Origin: Erigeron canadensis | Lineage: Eukaryota; Streptophyta; Magnoliopsida; Asterales; Asteraceae | Direction: 5' to 3' | Length of the DNA stretch: 64,000 bases | Assembly (NCBI RefSeq): GCF_010389155.1 | Contig: NC_057766.1 | Span: 1,674,001-1,738,000 of the forward strand | Shown here: one piece after another, positions 25,671-37,111 of the stretch | How positions within the stretch are numbered: position 1 is the stretch's first letter | Layout of the letters: each line of letters opens with the position of its first letter | Made by a program: the position numbers and the translations under genes | Notes under the pieces: generated by a model | The model's input: the letters and a program-made list of their open reading frames with translations, nothing else | The model's database searches: none | What the model was told of the DNA's origin: nothing

Positions 25671-26948
25671 TTATAAGTGTGACATAAATTTCCTATCTTC
25701 GTGCTCCCTCGTATCTTTGTTGTACACGCTTTGAAATAGTCTCATAGTGTCTTCTTCGATGCTGACCACAGCTTCAATTCCATCTCCATCTGGCATATCG
25801 AACAACACGAATGTGTTCTTCATCGTCGCATCTGCAAGGGTAACCCAAACCGGACTACCCCATCCAAAATCAATGTCGTGAAAAGGACTCCTAACCATGC
25901 TACTACACCTGTAAACATCAACATCATCAAACAACTCCTTTGCATTGCCTGTAGATTTCTTAATACCCATCAACCAATTACTTAATTCAACATTATTACC
26001 GCCATTGCAGAGTCCTTTAATACCGTTCTTCATCTCAAGTACTAAATTGGATAGACTTGTTTGGCTACCATTATTTGATATTGTGAAGTACCAACTAAAG
26101 TTTCCTATACAGTTATATGGTAATGGCTTTGTCATTCGTGGCCGCATATTTACTAGCTGCATCCATGTAGATTTTCTAAAAGAACCTGTCTTTGCCATAG
26201 AAGCAACATTCACACACATGTAAAGATGTGCAGTCACAACTTCAACACTTGTAGGGTTCTCTACAAACCCGGCAACAGAATTTTTTAACTCCGCTATTTT
26301 CTTGGAACCAAAAGCGAACCTTTTTGTCACACAATTTCTACTTTGGTTCATCACAATTTCTGGTACGTTAAGTTTAAGATCCGGCGAAGGGATGAGTTTT
26401 GCCAGAATAATTGGTTCTGGTCTCATTTCACCGCGAGCCATAGCAGCCCAATCACTTAGAAAAGTACCATATGTGCACCCGTCTGCAACCTTATGTGATA
26501 TAGTAAAACCAACCGCCATTCCACCCCCTTCAAAAGAGGTTACTTGAACCGCTACAAAAGGCTCACCTATGCATGACCCTTTCCACAAGAAACCTTCAGC
26601 AAATAGTAACTTTTGTCTCTCGAGGTTTGGATTCTGAAGGAAATCGGATAATGTACACCCTGACATCTTTGCTTCCACAAAAACAACGCCCTGGTCTCCG
26701 CAATCAACAGTGACGCTATCTTTTCTAAGTCTACCCGCAAAAGGGTAGTACATTTTTAGAGTTTCAGACAAAGATTTCTTCAAAACATAAATACTACTTC
26801 TAGTTAATTCGGACTTGTAAAGAATCAAGAGTGGAATATAGTTTTGGAAAGTCAGTTGATCGAGCATTGAAAGATTAAGTGTTTTGAGATGATTAGGGGT
26901 TGGAGAAGAAGGTTTGATAATCTCTTTGGATATAATCTCCATGTCCAA
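25671..26948 (-). CDS. BAHD acyltransferase, vinorine-synthase-like, 425 aa
   Basis: A cytosolic enzyme that transfers an acyl group from acyl-CoA to an alcohol or amine. The open frame is complete and intronless at 425 residues, normal for the family. The catalytic HxxxD motif is HKVADG (His152, Asp156) and the structural DFGWG motif is at 360-364 (DIDFGWGSPVWV). The early part KPSSPTP...LSMLDQ, followed by SETLKMYYPFAGRL, is typical of the clade that includes vinorine synthase and deacetylvindoline acetyltransferase-like enzymes. A second Met at residue 3 could also be used. It lies downstream of, and converges with, the PDR gene, separated by the solo LTR. The acceptor substrate cannot be told from sequence; esterification of a product of the neighbouring P450 is only a possibility. 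Confidence 0.93.
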   Translation of the reverse strand: MDMEIISKEIIKPSSPTPNHLKTLNLSMLDQLTFQNYIPLLILYKSELTRSSIYVLKKSLSETLKMYYPFAGRLRKDSVTVDCGDQGVVFVEAKMSGCTLSDFLQNPNLERQKLLFAEGFLWKGSCIGEPFVAVQVTSFEGGGMAVGFTISHKVADGCTYGTFLSDWAAMARGEMRPEPIILAKLIPSPDLKLNVPEIVMNQSRNCVTKRFAFGSKKIAELKNSVAGFVENPTSVEVVTAHLYMCVNVASMAKTGSFRKSTWMQLVNMRPRMTKPLPYNCIGNFSWYFTISNNGSQTSLSNLVLEMKNGIKGLCNGGNNVELSNWLMGIKKSTGNAKELFDDVDVYRCSSMVRSPFHDIDFGWGSPVWVTLADATMKNTFVLFDMPDGDGIEAVVSIEEDTMRLFQSVYNKDTREHEDRKFMSHL

Positions 26949-28139
26949 TTTACTGAATTTTTTGTTGAAATAGTGATGAATTTTACAAAAGGCTTTACAA
27001 ATCTAGGGAGTCAAAGTAGTTGTTTGTAAAACTAGTAATCCGGAATTTGGGAAACTCAGGATATGGGTTTTTTTTTAGGAGCCAAGTTTCATAAATCTGA
27101 GTGATACATGAAACTTTTTAGAAACTGGCCTTCCGAAACTCAGGTGACGACCATTTCTTGTACCCCGGCCTCTCCATGAACCTGCCATGTAATGAAGTCC
27201 CTTAGAAGCTCGGGGGATGTACACGCATTCTGATAGCTAGGTGTCATGTATCTTTAATTTGCCAGGTGTGTCATGTTTCTTAGCTAGGTGTCATGGGTGT
27301 CATGTTTCCTTTGCCACATGAAGGGAAGGCCTGAGTTTACATACCCAGGTTCTGGCTTCTAGCTAGCTGCATGCTCATTTGTTTGATAGTGTGTTAAAGT
27401 AATTTGATCATTCATCTGCCAACTTTCATGGTTCTTAAAAAAATATACATTATATAAATGCATGCATACACCAAACAACTTCATGTAAAACTTGCTCCCT
27501 TGAACACTCCGCCTGCTGGACAGAGCCAGAGCCATTACATATTTTTCAATTTCTTGTCTACTGGCCAGATCTGAGCCTGGCCATAACAAGATAACTTGTC
27601 CATTTAAGAAAAATAATTTATAAATGATGTTTAATTACTTCATTGTGTTATATGTATTGAGTTTTGATGTTTTGTGTTATATGACTGCCATGGATGAAAG
27701 TACTAACATACAACTTAACTATAACTAAGATATATGTCAATAAGAGTGAAGTTTTATACTACTACTAACCTACACTAAGATGTATATTAGTGTAAACTAT
27801 ATGTTAATGGGAGAGGATTCCCTCAAGTTCCCTAACATGACGTTAGGGAAATCTTGTAGCTTAGTTAACATTGAAATAGAGTGTCGATAAGAAAAGAAAT
27901 ACTAATTAAGTTGTATGTTTTCCTATCGACACTATATGTTAGTAGTAATATTGCAAAACTTATTAGGAGGATGAATCTACCCAGGTAAACTAGCTAGTTA
28001 TTATTTTCACTACATGTATATGCATGTGTTACAGTTAAAATAATTTTCAACCACGCCGAGTTCCATTTCCATTTATTAAGAGGGGTATTGTTGAATATCT
28101 ATGAACAGGTTCGTTGATCAAGTGAGTTTAGCCACAAGT
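26949..28139. other. Intergenic, upstream of the BAHD gene
   Basis: This includes the BAHD promoter. A fold-back region at about 27705-27955 has short inverted arms (acatacaactta with taagttgtatgt, and gtgtcgata with tatcgacac). Word repeats such as aggtgtcatg occur near 27240-27300. No gene is seen. Confidence 0.5.
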
Positions 28140-28142
28140 AAT

Positions 28143-28645
28143 CACTACAACAAATATATCATTTGTCCAAATTTACTTTGAAAGAGCGTGAGCAAATTTG
28201 TAAATTTTTTCACATTTCAAAATGTATATAATAACCCACATTTAAAAGTGTGTAAAAATCTAAAAAATCTTACTTTTTTCACACTTATATATGTAGGAAA
28301 AATAAGTTCACACTCAAAAGTGTGCAGAATTAAATTATATGTTCACATTTTCTAATGTGAAAAGTCAAATTGTAACACTAAATTTCTTCAGGCCTTTCTT
28401 CACGTTAGGGGGGCGTGAAAAAGTTAGGTGTTACAAATTAAGTTTCACACTTTTAAGTGTGAAAATGTTCATTTTGTTAATACATTTATAAATGTGTAGA
28501 AATTATGATTTTTGAAAATTCTTAACATTTCTAGATATGAAATTTTTCTAGGCAACTTAAAATGTGAATAAATTAACAAATTTCTACACACTTCATCAAA
28601 AGTGTGAACAAATATGTGTGGACAAATGACATTTTTGTTATAATG
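28143..28645. mobile_element. Small non-autonomous CACTA-type element (503 bp)
   Basis: The left end CACTACAACAAATATATC and the inverted right end CATTATAACAAAAATGTC both continue into ATTTGTCCA. The element is flanked by AAT at 28140-28142 and 28646-28648, the 3-bp duplication expected for the CACTA superfamily. The interior is made of repeated, partly palindromic words such as TTCACACTTTTAAGTGTGAAA, like the subterminal transposase-binding repeats of this group. No transposase is encoded. Confidence 0.85.
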
Positions 28646-28648
28646 AAT

Positions 28649-29077
28649 CTCTAATGGCCCGTGCAGATACACGGGCAGTGCACTAACCAAGCCTGTGTAT
28701 TACACATATTATTTGCGTTATTGTTACATAAAACATACACTTGATAACGGTATGGTACTATAGATCAATGACTTATCCAGGTTTCTAGGCGAAGCTTCTA
28801 GCATTCCTAATTCGAACTTTATGTCAACTAATTGAAGACAGCATAACCATAACTTTATCTTTTTAAGAACAATAGAATGACAAATAGGATAAAGGCTCCT
28901 AATCACTGAACTGTTTGAGATGGTCAAAGATAGAAATTCAACAGAAAATTACCAAGTATGTACCTTTCATAAAGACATACAATGAACATAAGAATTTACA
29001 ATACTGCATTTATAGGTTTAGAACGATAGGGCCCGTGCAAAATCAATCGTCTGAAAACTCACCAAATCAATCAGCTA
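28649..29077. other. Intergenic, 3' of the VMA21-like gene
   Basis: Presumed 3' UTR of the minus-strand VMA21-like gene plus AT-rich DNA. No other feature is seen. Confidence 0.4.
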
Positions 29078-30898
29078 TTACTCTTCTTTTTTGTTTGTTG
29101 ATAAAGTTTCCTGTGTTTCATTTGATACCAAGCGTTTGACACTGGCCTCAGCTTCTGAGACAAACTTAGGATCTGGCTCGTGTTTTTCAGAAGGTTCTTT
29201 CATTGCCAAATATATGTAGAATGCAATTACGATATTGACAGATATAACAGCAATAAACCCACTTACAAGTGTCAAAGAATGCGGAGACATATCAGTAAAA
29301 CCTGTTGGAGAACGACGATGCAGAAAACATTTGTCAGTTTAAGGTGAATCATGTATACTTACAGTGACTGCATTTTATGTTGTAATTCTCTGCTGTTCTA
29401 GGCTACCCTTTTTGCAGTTTAGTAATATACATGCAGTGAACCAACTCTTTATAGAAGAGTTGGCCAGCCACCCACTACAAAGCCGAGGCACACCATGTTT
29501 ACCCCTTAACAAATTGTGGGGCGCAAGTTCGAATCCGACTGCAAGCATGATTGAGGATATTTAATGATAAATATTGCTCAAGTGTGAGATATTTGGAGGG
29601 GTTTTACCGGGGAATGAGTTGTGCAACCTACGCCTGTCGGTACCAATTTGGTATCAGGGATCAGGGTGTTCCCTCCGATCTACACCTTTTACCAAAGATA
29701 TATGCAGTAATTGAGCTGCCACATGGACAAAAAGGAAGAATAAAATGACGAGAAAATGAATAGCTTTGGAGGGGTTAGCTATGGCTCTTCCAGTCGATGG
29801 GTTTGGGTTTTGGGGTCTGGGAATTTTCTCAACCCAGATCAAGTGAAAACGAAGTCTTCATTATCAACTATAAGAAGTTAAGAACTCACAGACAAAAACA
29901 GAGAATCAGATATTTGGTTTGGGATCCTTCATAACAAAAAACAAACAGCCAAACTTAGTCCAACCCAAAGATAACCTAAATAACCATAAACCGAATTCAT
30001 ATATAAAACAAAGATGGTAGTTCATTTAGAGCACAAAGACAAAATAATGACTTTCTAAATCCTTATACATGGATCAGAAACAAAAGACTTGTGAAAACAA
30101 ACAATAATTGCAGTAATGAGCAATTCCGAACAAAAAAAGGGGGAGCAAACCAAGATTGTTATGTTTGCGTGTATACCTCCAATATTCTTCAATCATGCAT
30201 AGTAACCTACAGCTTAAAACTTTAAAAGAAGAAGTTCCACTATTTTGAAACCTCTCTAAAGGGTAACACACTATTTTTTGGGATGCAGAGTGTCTCAACT
30301 TCAGAGGCATTTTAGTTGGGAAACGCCTTCTAGGAAAACCCCTGTCACCGGTCTTGGGCATTTTGCTCACACCAAGATTTGAAACCCAAGACCTTTAAGT
30401 CTCAAGTTTCCCAAAATACCAATCCATCTATTAATGGTTGGTAGAGACATTTTAGTTAGCAAATGGTAAATTCTATAGTGAACATAACTTAGAAATGAAA
30501 TATTGTTACAATAGTTTTTTCGACTTCAATAATCAGATAAATCCATATTTATTATCTCTATCACAAAAAGTATCCACAATAGATTCTGAGAATGATGAGT
30601 TTTTCTTATATTCAAATGACAACTTTAAATTTGGAAAACAATGCGTTTTTCTTAAATCAAGACCACTCTTTCTTCAACATGAGGGTGTACTAGATGTGAC
30701 AAAATGGAAAGGTTACACTTGTACACTTTGAATGAGTAGGGTTGATCCACATGTATGTCCAATTCTTTACATTTAAGTCAACAAGTCTGAATGAAGCTTA
30801 CCAGGAAGCAAATTATTGTTGAAGGCGTACAAAATTCCAATGGGAACCATCCACATCAACATAGATGTTACCAAGAACTTTTGTATAACTTTTGCCAT
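29078..30898 (-). CDS. VMA21: VMA21-like V-ATPase assembly factor, 106 aa
   Basis: A small ER membrane protein needed to assemble the V0 sector of the vacuolar proton pump. Two coding exons on the minus strand, 30898-30802 and 29301-29078, join in phase (CCTG|GTAAGC donor, AACAG acceptor) to give 106 residues. Helix 1 is about residues 5-27 (QKFLVTSMLMWMVPIGILYAF). The loop LLPGFTDMSPHSLTL leads into helix 2, about 42-63 (LVSGFIAVISVNIVIAFYIY). The charged tail ends KKEE, a possible di-lysine-like ER retrieval signal (KKxx) as in yeast VMA21. A canonical donor at 31858 and an acceptor six bases upstream of the ATG suggest a non-coding first exon at about 31859-32040. The coding intron (29302-30801) holds a SINE-like repeat and the 5' intron holds a MITE. 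Confidence 0.9.
29460..29690. repeat. SINE-like repeat in a VMA21 intron
   Basis: The block contains a tRNA-type box B (agttcgaatccgac at about 29526) followed by sequence ending near ccaatttggtatcagggatc, reminiscent of tRNA-derived plant SINEs. No intact cloverleaf is seen and no target duplication was found. Confidence 0.35.
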
Positions 30899-31350
30899 AG
30901 TTGCCTACAAACTGCAATAACTGACAAACCATATGATTACCAAATTATTCAATTTAGCTTCAAGTACAACAGTAAGCTATCCTTAAAATTATGCAAACAT
31001 TAATACTGTTTCATCAATTTACTTATGTTTCTTCACCAAATTAATAAACATATCTCCCTTAAATTTAACTTTGGTAATTTCAGAATAAGTCTGCTTGCAA
31101 GAAAAAGAAAATACCTTTACAAAAGCGACGGGATTTCTTCACAAGAAAAAAAAAAAGATAACGACACAGCTAAGGATTGGAGAAATGAAACTAGACAAAG
31201 AGTACTCTCTTGTGCTGCTGAGCATTCTTACTCATAGTATAGTTACATTCTAAGATAGCTTGTGTTATTACCGTCATTTTAGAAAATAAAATAAAAAGAA
31301 ATATATATATATATATATCTGAACCTAATCCCGATTCATTGCTCAGTTAA

Positions 31351-31688
31351 AGTGGCGGAGCTACATGAAGGCCAAAATTGCCGTAGCAACCGCACAATTC
31401 CTATAAAACTCTATATTTCTAGTACCATTTTATGTATTCGTGTAGTTCAAAGCTAACTGGCCACCCAACAAAACATACACTTAGAATCCCATACTTTAAC
31501 TCCAGAACTCGATTCAAAGTTACCGGTTTATTTTTATACACTTTTTTTGAACGGCATTTTAATCTAAATCTACTCCGGATTACACGCATTCTTGGGATGA
31601 AACCTAGAACTCTCGAAAAATTATACACTTGTTAGTATCTTTTAAGTTGTTCGGCCACCCGAGACCTAAAATTCTGGTTTCGCCACTG
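31351..31688. mobile_element. Mutator-like MITE, copy 1 (338 bp)
   Basis: The ends are AGTGGCGGAGC and TTTCGCCACTG. Flanks CTCAGTTAA and CTCGCTTAA match at 7 of 9 positions, consistent with an aged 9-bp duplication. It is similar to the better-preserved 198-bp copy at 41064-41261 (shared internal word ctataaaactctatatttctagta). Confidence 0.65.
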
Positions 31689-31858
31689 CTCGCTTAAAAT
31701 TATGTATCTACTGTGTTATGTTATGTCTGTATAAAGGGTTTAGCGCGTCGAGAATATACATGATTATTATTTCAATATAATTCTATACTATATCTTTATA
31801 TATATATATATATATATATAACGGCGGTGGAATACGGTAACAGGAAAAGAGAACTTAC

Positions 31859-33001
31859 TTGAAGTAACAATTGGAAGACTGTCGGAGACGGTAACCGGAA
31901 ATTGTAGACGGAAAACGAATCGTGTCTGACTTAAAAATTAAAATCTTGTAGGAGGAGGAAGAATAGACCGGTTGAAGGAGTCTATTATCCCCATTGATTT
32001 ACCGGAGATCACTTTTGTCGGTTTGTGCGTAGCTGAATATTGAAAGGGAAAAAAATAGAACACACTTTTTTATTGGGCCGGTAACTTTCAATGGGAAACA
32101 TTCTTTTGAAAGGAAAACTGGAAAAGCATTCTACAAAAGTTTAGGTATTTAAGCCTTATCTATACCCAAATCACTTTTTTTATATATTTGTAAAGTTTTT
32201 TTATTTAGATTATCAAATTTTAAAGTGTTCAACTTTGAACATCTATAAAAAAAAAAAATTACCTATGACGTTTGTGGATATAAACAACATCATTTGGGCT
32301 TTACTTGGAAAATAATTCATGAAATGAAAACCCATTCTACAACAAAAAGTCCTAATTATTCTTGAAATTTCAGTGTCGTCTATAGTTTTAAGAAACTCAC
32401 ATTTGTAAAAAGGAAAAATTTATATAAACGTACGCGTTATGTGAAGATTTTAAGAGCACTATAGCAACATAAAAACCTGTTACACCAATCTCTCATTCTT
32501 GGTTATTTGTTTTAAAATCGATAAGTTGCACCAATCTCTCATTCAAAGTAATATTATACTTGAGACAAAGGGATGATTATGAGAGTTGATAGAACCAACG
32601 GAATTGGATGAGAAAAAGGATAAGGCAAATATTGCTTATTTATATCAAGCATTGTCTGAGTAGCATTAAGTAAGGTTTACATATTGATTGAAATATAATA
32701 ATAGTGTTACTTGTGTAGCTTAAGAATAGAGGAAATATGTTGTTAAAAATATAAAATAAAATAAAAAATAAAACATAGCTGTTTTGTTAAGTACCTAAAA
32801 AGAAGTAAAAAGGAAAAAAAATAAATGGGTGCCAAAACTAGACAATAATTTTGGTTAAGGGATACCAATTGTAAATATAACACACACAGACAGACACTCA
32901 AAACATTAAAAAAAACTACAGAGCCAGCCGTCATCCTTGTTTCATTTTGGGGTTTAGGGCTTTTGGGTGGGTTTTTGATTTGATAAAATAAAATAATAAA
33001 A
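31859..33001. promoter_or_regulatory. Divergent promoter region of VMA21-like and RPS17
   Basis: About 1.1 kb separates the inferred 5' UTR of the VMA21-like gene (minus) from the S17 start codon (plus). The sequence is AT-rich and has no coding frame. An A-rich run lies just upstream of the S17 ATG. Whether regulation is shared cannot be told by eye. Confidence 0.45.
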
Positions 33002-33180
33002 ATGAAATCAGTGACAGGGGTGGTGGTGTCGAACAAAATGACGAAATCGGTGGTGGTGGCTGTCGACAGGCTTTATCACAGCAAACTATTCAATCGTTAT
33101 GTCAAACGTACCTCCAAATTCATGGCTCATGATGAACTCAATCAGTGCAATCAGGGCGATCGGGTCTGCATCTATCTATG

Positions 33181-33257
<77 letters not shown>

Positions 33258-34292
33258 TTGTTTTTATTATTATGATTATGTGTAAAAAGAACCCGGAAAT
33301 ATTTAGATGAAATTAAAAACATAGAGAAGTCAAGAATGATTTGGGGATGACCAAATGGGGGTCCTAGTGTCGTTGATGCCATAAATCCGTAATCGAGTAT
33401 GGAGAGATTAGGAATGTTTACAGCCATGAGATTAGGGCTTGTTTTGTTGAATTTTAGTATGTGGTGGGTGGAGGAAATAGGGTCTTACATAATTATAAAG
33501 TAAGACACCCTCGAAAGCATAATTGGCGATCTTCGGTCATGATGATGCAAGATCTATGGATTTTGCTAACGTTTGGCTACAAGGAAAATAATTGTATGTC
33601 TGAAAACAGAAATAAAAGGGACACCTATTGTGAATGCTTGATCAGTAATTTGTTTAGCAAAATCATCCCTATTTGTACCTTCGAAATATTATGCGTTTTA
33701 GGCAGCTCAGTTTTTGTACTATGATATGTTTATGGTGATTTTATCAGCTGAACCATTTTTATTTTATTTTTTTGATTTGGTGGTATTTAAGTATGCAAGT
33801 CTCTAAATTTATGGACATAAACCGCTCTTGATAGTGAAGATTGTGTATTTTGGTATAACCCATGTCAATTGATGCTCTTCCTAATGTGAAGTTTGAACTC
33901 ATGCTCATACACTGTACTCCCTCTGTCCCGATTTAAATGTTTATTACAAGAAAACACAATGTTTGAGGAATATATGTAATTGTTACTGTTTCAGCTGACC
34001 AAATGGCAATTATATCCCTAAAAAGACTTTTGCAAGTGGACATTTATTTTTGGGGTGAATTAATATAGAACAATGGACATATAAATTGGGTTCAGATATT
34101 GCAATTTCTGATATGTTTGTATCAAACTTTGGTTTCTAGGTTAGACTGGATCCTTCCAGGCCATTGAGCAAGAGGAAGAACTGGGTCGTTGCTGAGATTC
34201 TGAAGAAAGCACAAATATACGTACCGCCTTCCGCCGCAACTCCTAGTGGTTCAGGGAGCAAGCCAGCAGCAAAGGGTCCATCGTCATCTTAA
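33002..34292 (+). CDS. RPS17: Ribosomal protein S17 (uS17), mitochondrial type, 104 aa
   Basis: An OB-fold protein of the small ribosomal subunit that binds 16S-type rRNA. Exon 1 (33002-33163) encodes [20 protein letters not shown] through CNQGDR; exon 2 (34140-34292) encodes [20 protein letters not shown] and ends [14 protein letters not shown]. The junction is in phase 0 with canonical GT-AG. The uS17 features are visible: the [10 protein letters not shown] first strand, the [10 protein letters not shown] block, and GDRV followed by the P-L-S-K-x-K-x-W-V-V end. The short form without a plastid transit region matches the plant nuclear gene for the mitochondrial ribosome; import would rely on internal N-terminal signals. 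The 976-bp intron carries a CT/TA microsatellite and a MITE remnant. Confidence 0.92.
33185..33256. repeat. (CT)n(TA)n microsatellite in the RPS17 intron
   Basis: About 22 CT units (33185-33228) run directly into about 14 TA units (33229-33256), starting about 20 bp after the splice donor. Confidence 0.95.
33916..34096. mobile_element. Degenerate Stowaway-like MITE in the RPS17 intron
   Basis: The left end tactccctctgtcccgattt is a close match to the common plant Stowaway terminus; the right end (catataaattgggttcag) is a decayed inverse. It ends about 40 bp before the exon 2 acceptor. Confidence 0.55.
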
Positions 34293-36729
34293 GGTTGGTT
34301 TAAGGATATCTGTACTCCTCTGATTAAAGTTCATTCTAGTGGCAGGATTAAATGCCTACGATAAATGAATTTGTGATTTGTTTGCATAGCCACATCAGTC
34401 GTATTGTCATCTTAAGATTAAAGTCACGGGAATTGTATATTTCTATCATGTTTCATGTGAAGGTCTCTACTTGTGTGCTAAACTGCCTAGAGTTGGAATT
34501 TGTGTTGTCGTAAACTGCACATATATCTTTATGTAAACAATTACAATTTTGCTTTTGGTTCGGCTAAAGATTTTTTATGCATGTACAGTTTTTCTTAAAC
34601 AAATTGGGTTTGATTATCATTCTAACTAACTTCGTATAAGTTACAGTTCATCTCATTATTTGCAGATAATGGCATTTTTCTTCTCTATATCAGGTGACGA
34701 CTTATATCGGTTAACTTAGTTGCCTACAACGTGCTGCAGCTCAACCAGTGATGACATAGATATATTGGTTTTATCAGTCAAGGTTTCACTAAGCCATCTT
34801 GTTCCCTGTTTTATTGTTTTGTAGGATTTTTTGTTAAGACCCGTCTTGTTCGAGGGTTTTGGTATATTTAGGTGTAAGATTAGTGCAGTTTCTGAAAAAA
34901 GAACTGCAGTTACTTTAATTGCATACCTTCTGGCAATTGGATATGCATGATAATCAATTCATTTGTCTTGTGATGCTTGACTCCTTTGAATCATATCAAT
35001 AAAACTTTGGATTAGTTCTACTTCTTTTCCTTTCTGTATGCCAAGTGACGCCTACAAAGTTAGTTCTGGAGTCGATTATGATGTTGTTAGGAATCAAATG
35101 TTGTCCATAAAATTAATGTTTGCTTGTGGAAGCATTTGGTGTATTGAAATATCGAGTTAACTGTTTTGTTCTTACTTCTTAGGTTGCAAAATTGAATATT
35201 TATTTAGTGAAAAATGAAACCCTTCAAAGTTTGCTTAAAAGGTATTTTTAATGTATAATTAACTGGAGTGTTTACCAAAAGAAAGGAGCTCTCCGAAAAT
35301 AGGCGTATGCCACTTAGACAACGAGCAAATGGTGTTATCTAGTAAAAAGCAAAAGAATAGTTTGCTTTGTAATTGCCGTTCAATGGTAATATTCTTTGTT
35401 AGTAAACTTCCGTTTTAAATAATTGGGAAAATGAGAACTATAAGTAAACACATTTTCATCTGTTGTTCAATTCAATATAGGTGCATCTTTTTACCATCTT
35501 TTGCATCGAACTTTGACCGTAAGTATCTCACCATAGTCAGTAGCATGTCCAATCTATAGACTAGAGAAAGGGTATTATAGTTATTATAGGTAAATATAAA
35601 ATAGATAGGGGGACATTTTGGAAAGTAAATGTTGAAACTTAAATTTTAGACAAGATGAATTTGCTTTATAATATATTATAGATTTAGATAACTAGATGGA
35701 TGTCCGCATGATGCAGCAGTGATGGTGATAGTGACGAAGATACGGCAACGGCGGCAGTGGTGGCGACGATGTGCGGCTGTGACGGTGGTGGTGGCGTGAT
35801 AGTGAATGTAAATTAATTAATAAACCCGTATATGATAGTGGAAGCAAGTCAACCTAGGTTACAAAGTAGTTTTGGCCATCTATATGACAATTAAGACAAA
35901 ATAATCTAGTTAATTATATTTGCCAAGTAGTTTTATAAAATTGACCAAAACAAACAACAATAGGTTGCGTGTTTTGCGATATTCACTAGGATAAATATAA
36001 GTTCCTAGCAGGATCATAGTTATAAGTTGTAAGATCTTTATGAATAAAAGTGTGCGGAATCCACAAATATCCATTAGTAAAATACACATATGATTATACA
36101 TAATTGAGATGATACAATATGTCACAACATAATAAACAGAATCACGAGGTAGCACCTCACGATCCGTGGACGACCTAAGCCACTATCTTTCATCGCCATC
36201 TCTAACCCTAGGATCTTTGCATGTATTTATAATGACAAGACACAAAACCCTAGTCTACACGGGCTGGGCTTCATAAAACGTGGACTTTTATGCACTTACG
36301 ACCTCGCATCACTGTGCCAGTCGTATTTGCACGTAAATTATGACCTCACAAATGCTTGAGTTCGTATTTCAGCCCTTAACAGAATTCATATAGCAACGAC
36401 CATAGATAGTACACCAAAATGTGCACTTACAATAAACACCATTAAAAAGATGTAAGTTTCTCACATCATAAAATTTCAGGAATTATGCAACAGGTAAACC
36501 CAACATACCAAAAAAGGTAGTATCACTTTTTTTGTTGAAGTGAAAATATAGCGTACAAATAAAATAGCATACCGAAATGCACCATCAAACGAAAGATAAT
36601 TTTATATTACAAAAGTCTAACTCAAAAAAGTAAACGGTTAGATTTGACTGAATATTGTTTTCGGTCCAAATAATCTTTATCGTTTAAAATAGGATTTGGA
36701 GTTTTTTTGCTGCTGTCCAAATAATGCTG
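34293..36729. other. Intergenic region, RPS17 to FAR1-like pseudogene
   Basis: This holds the 3' UTR of RPS17 and AT-rich DNA. A G-rich fragment at about 35715-35800 (repeats of ggtggtgg/ggcggc) belongs to a dispersed family also seen in inverse form at 10.4, 10.7, 57.9 and 61.4 kb. I searched for a partner of the LTR at 39090-39736 and found none. Confidence 0.5.
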
Positions 36730-37017
36730 CTATGTGATATACGGAAGAAAATCTTCGAATCCTTGATCAATTAAATAATCTTTATCGTTCATACTTGGAT
36801 TTGGATTTTGGGTTTTGGGTGTATACATATATGGATCTGGATTGTGGTACATATATGGATTTGGATTGTGGGTTTCGGTTGTATACACATATGGATCCGG
36901 ATAGTATGCATTCTGGTGTTGACTTTGGCTCATAAAAGGATCTTGAAAGAATGGTTGGCTTGAATGAAAGACTTCCGGAATATCATCCATTAAATTTGAA
37001 CCACTCATGGGTGGGCC

Positions 37018-37111
37018 TTCGTCAAATTCGAAACAGCTGTCAGCTGGGACCTCATTTAGGTCAAATTCGAAACATCTATCAGTTGGGACCTCATTTAGGT
37101 CAAATTCGAAA
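37018..37111 (-). repeat. 42-bp repeat encoding CFEFDLNEVP units
   Basis: Two full units and one partial unit encode CFEFDLNEVPTDR, CFEFDLNEVPADS and CFEFDEGPP. DLNEVP fits the DLNxxP form of the EAR repression motif. The repeats lie downstream of the stop at 37327, in the C-terminal part of the FAR1-like frame. Confidence 0.85.

Noticed and set aside
27705..27955. MITE call for the fold-back region
   Set aside because: Short inverted arms are visible but there is no clear terminus or target duplication.
29500..29560. tRNA gene (ggttcgaatcc-like T arm)
   Set aside because: Only a box B-like stretch is present. No acceptor, D or anticodon arms could be folded, and the flanks resemble a SINE.
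33002..34292. Plastid S17
   Set aside because: There is no transit peptide and the sequence begins at the OB fold, as in the plant mitochondrial-type gene.
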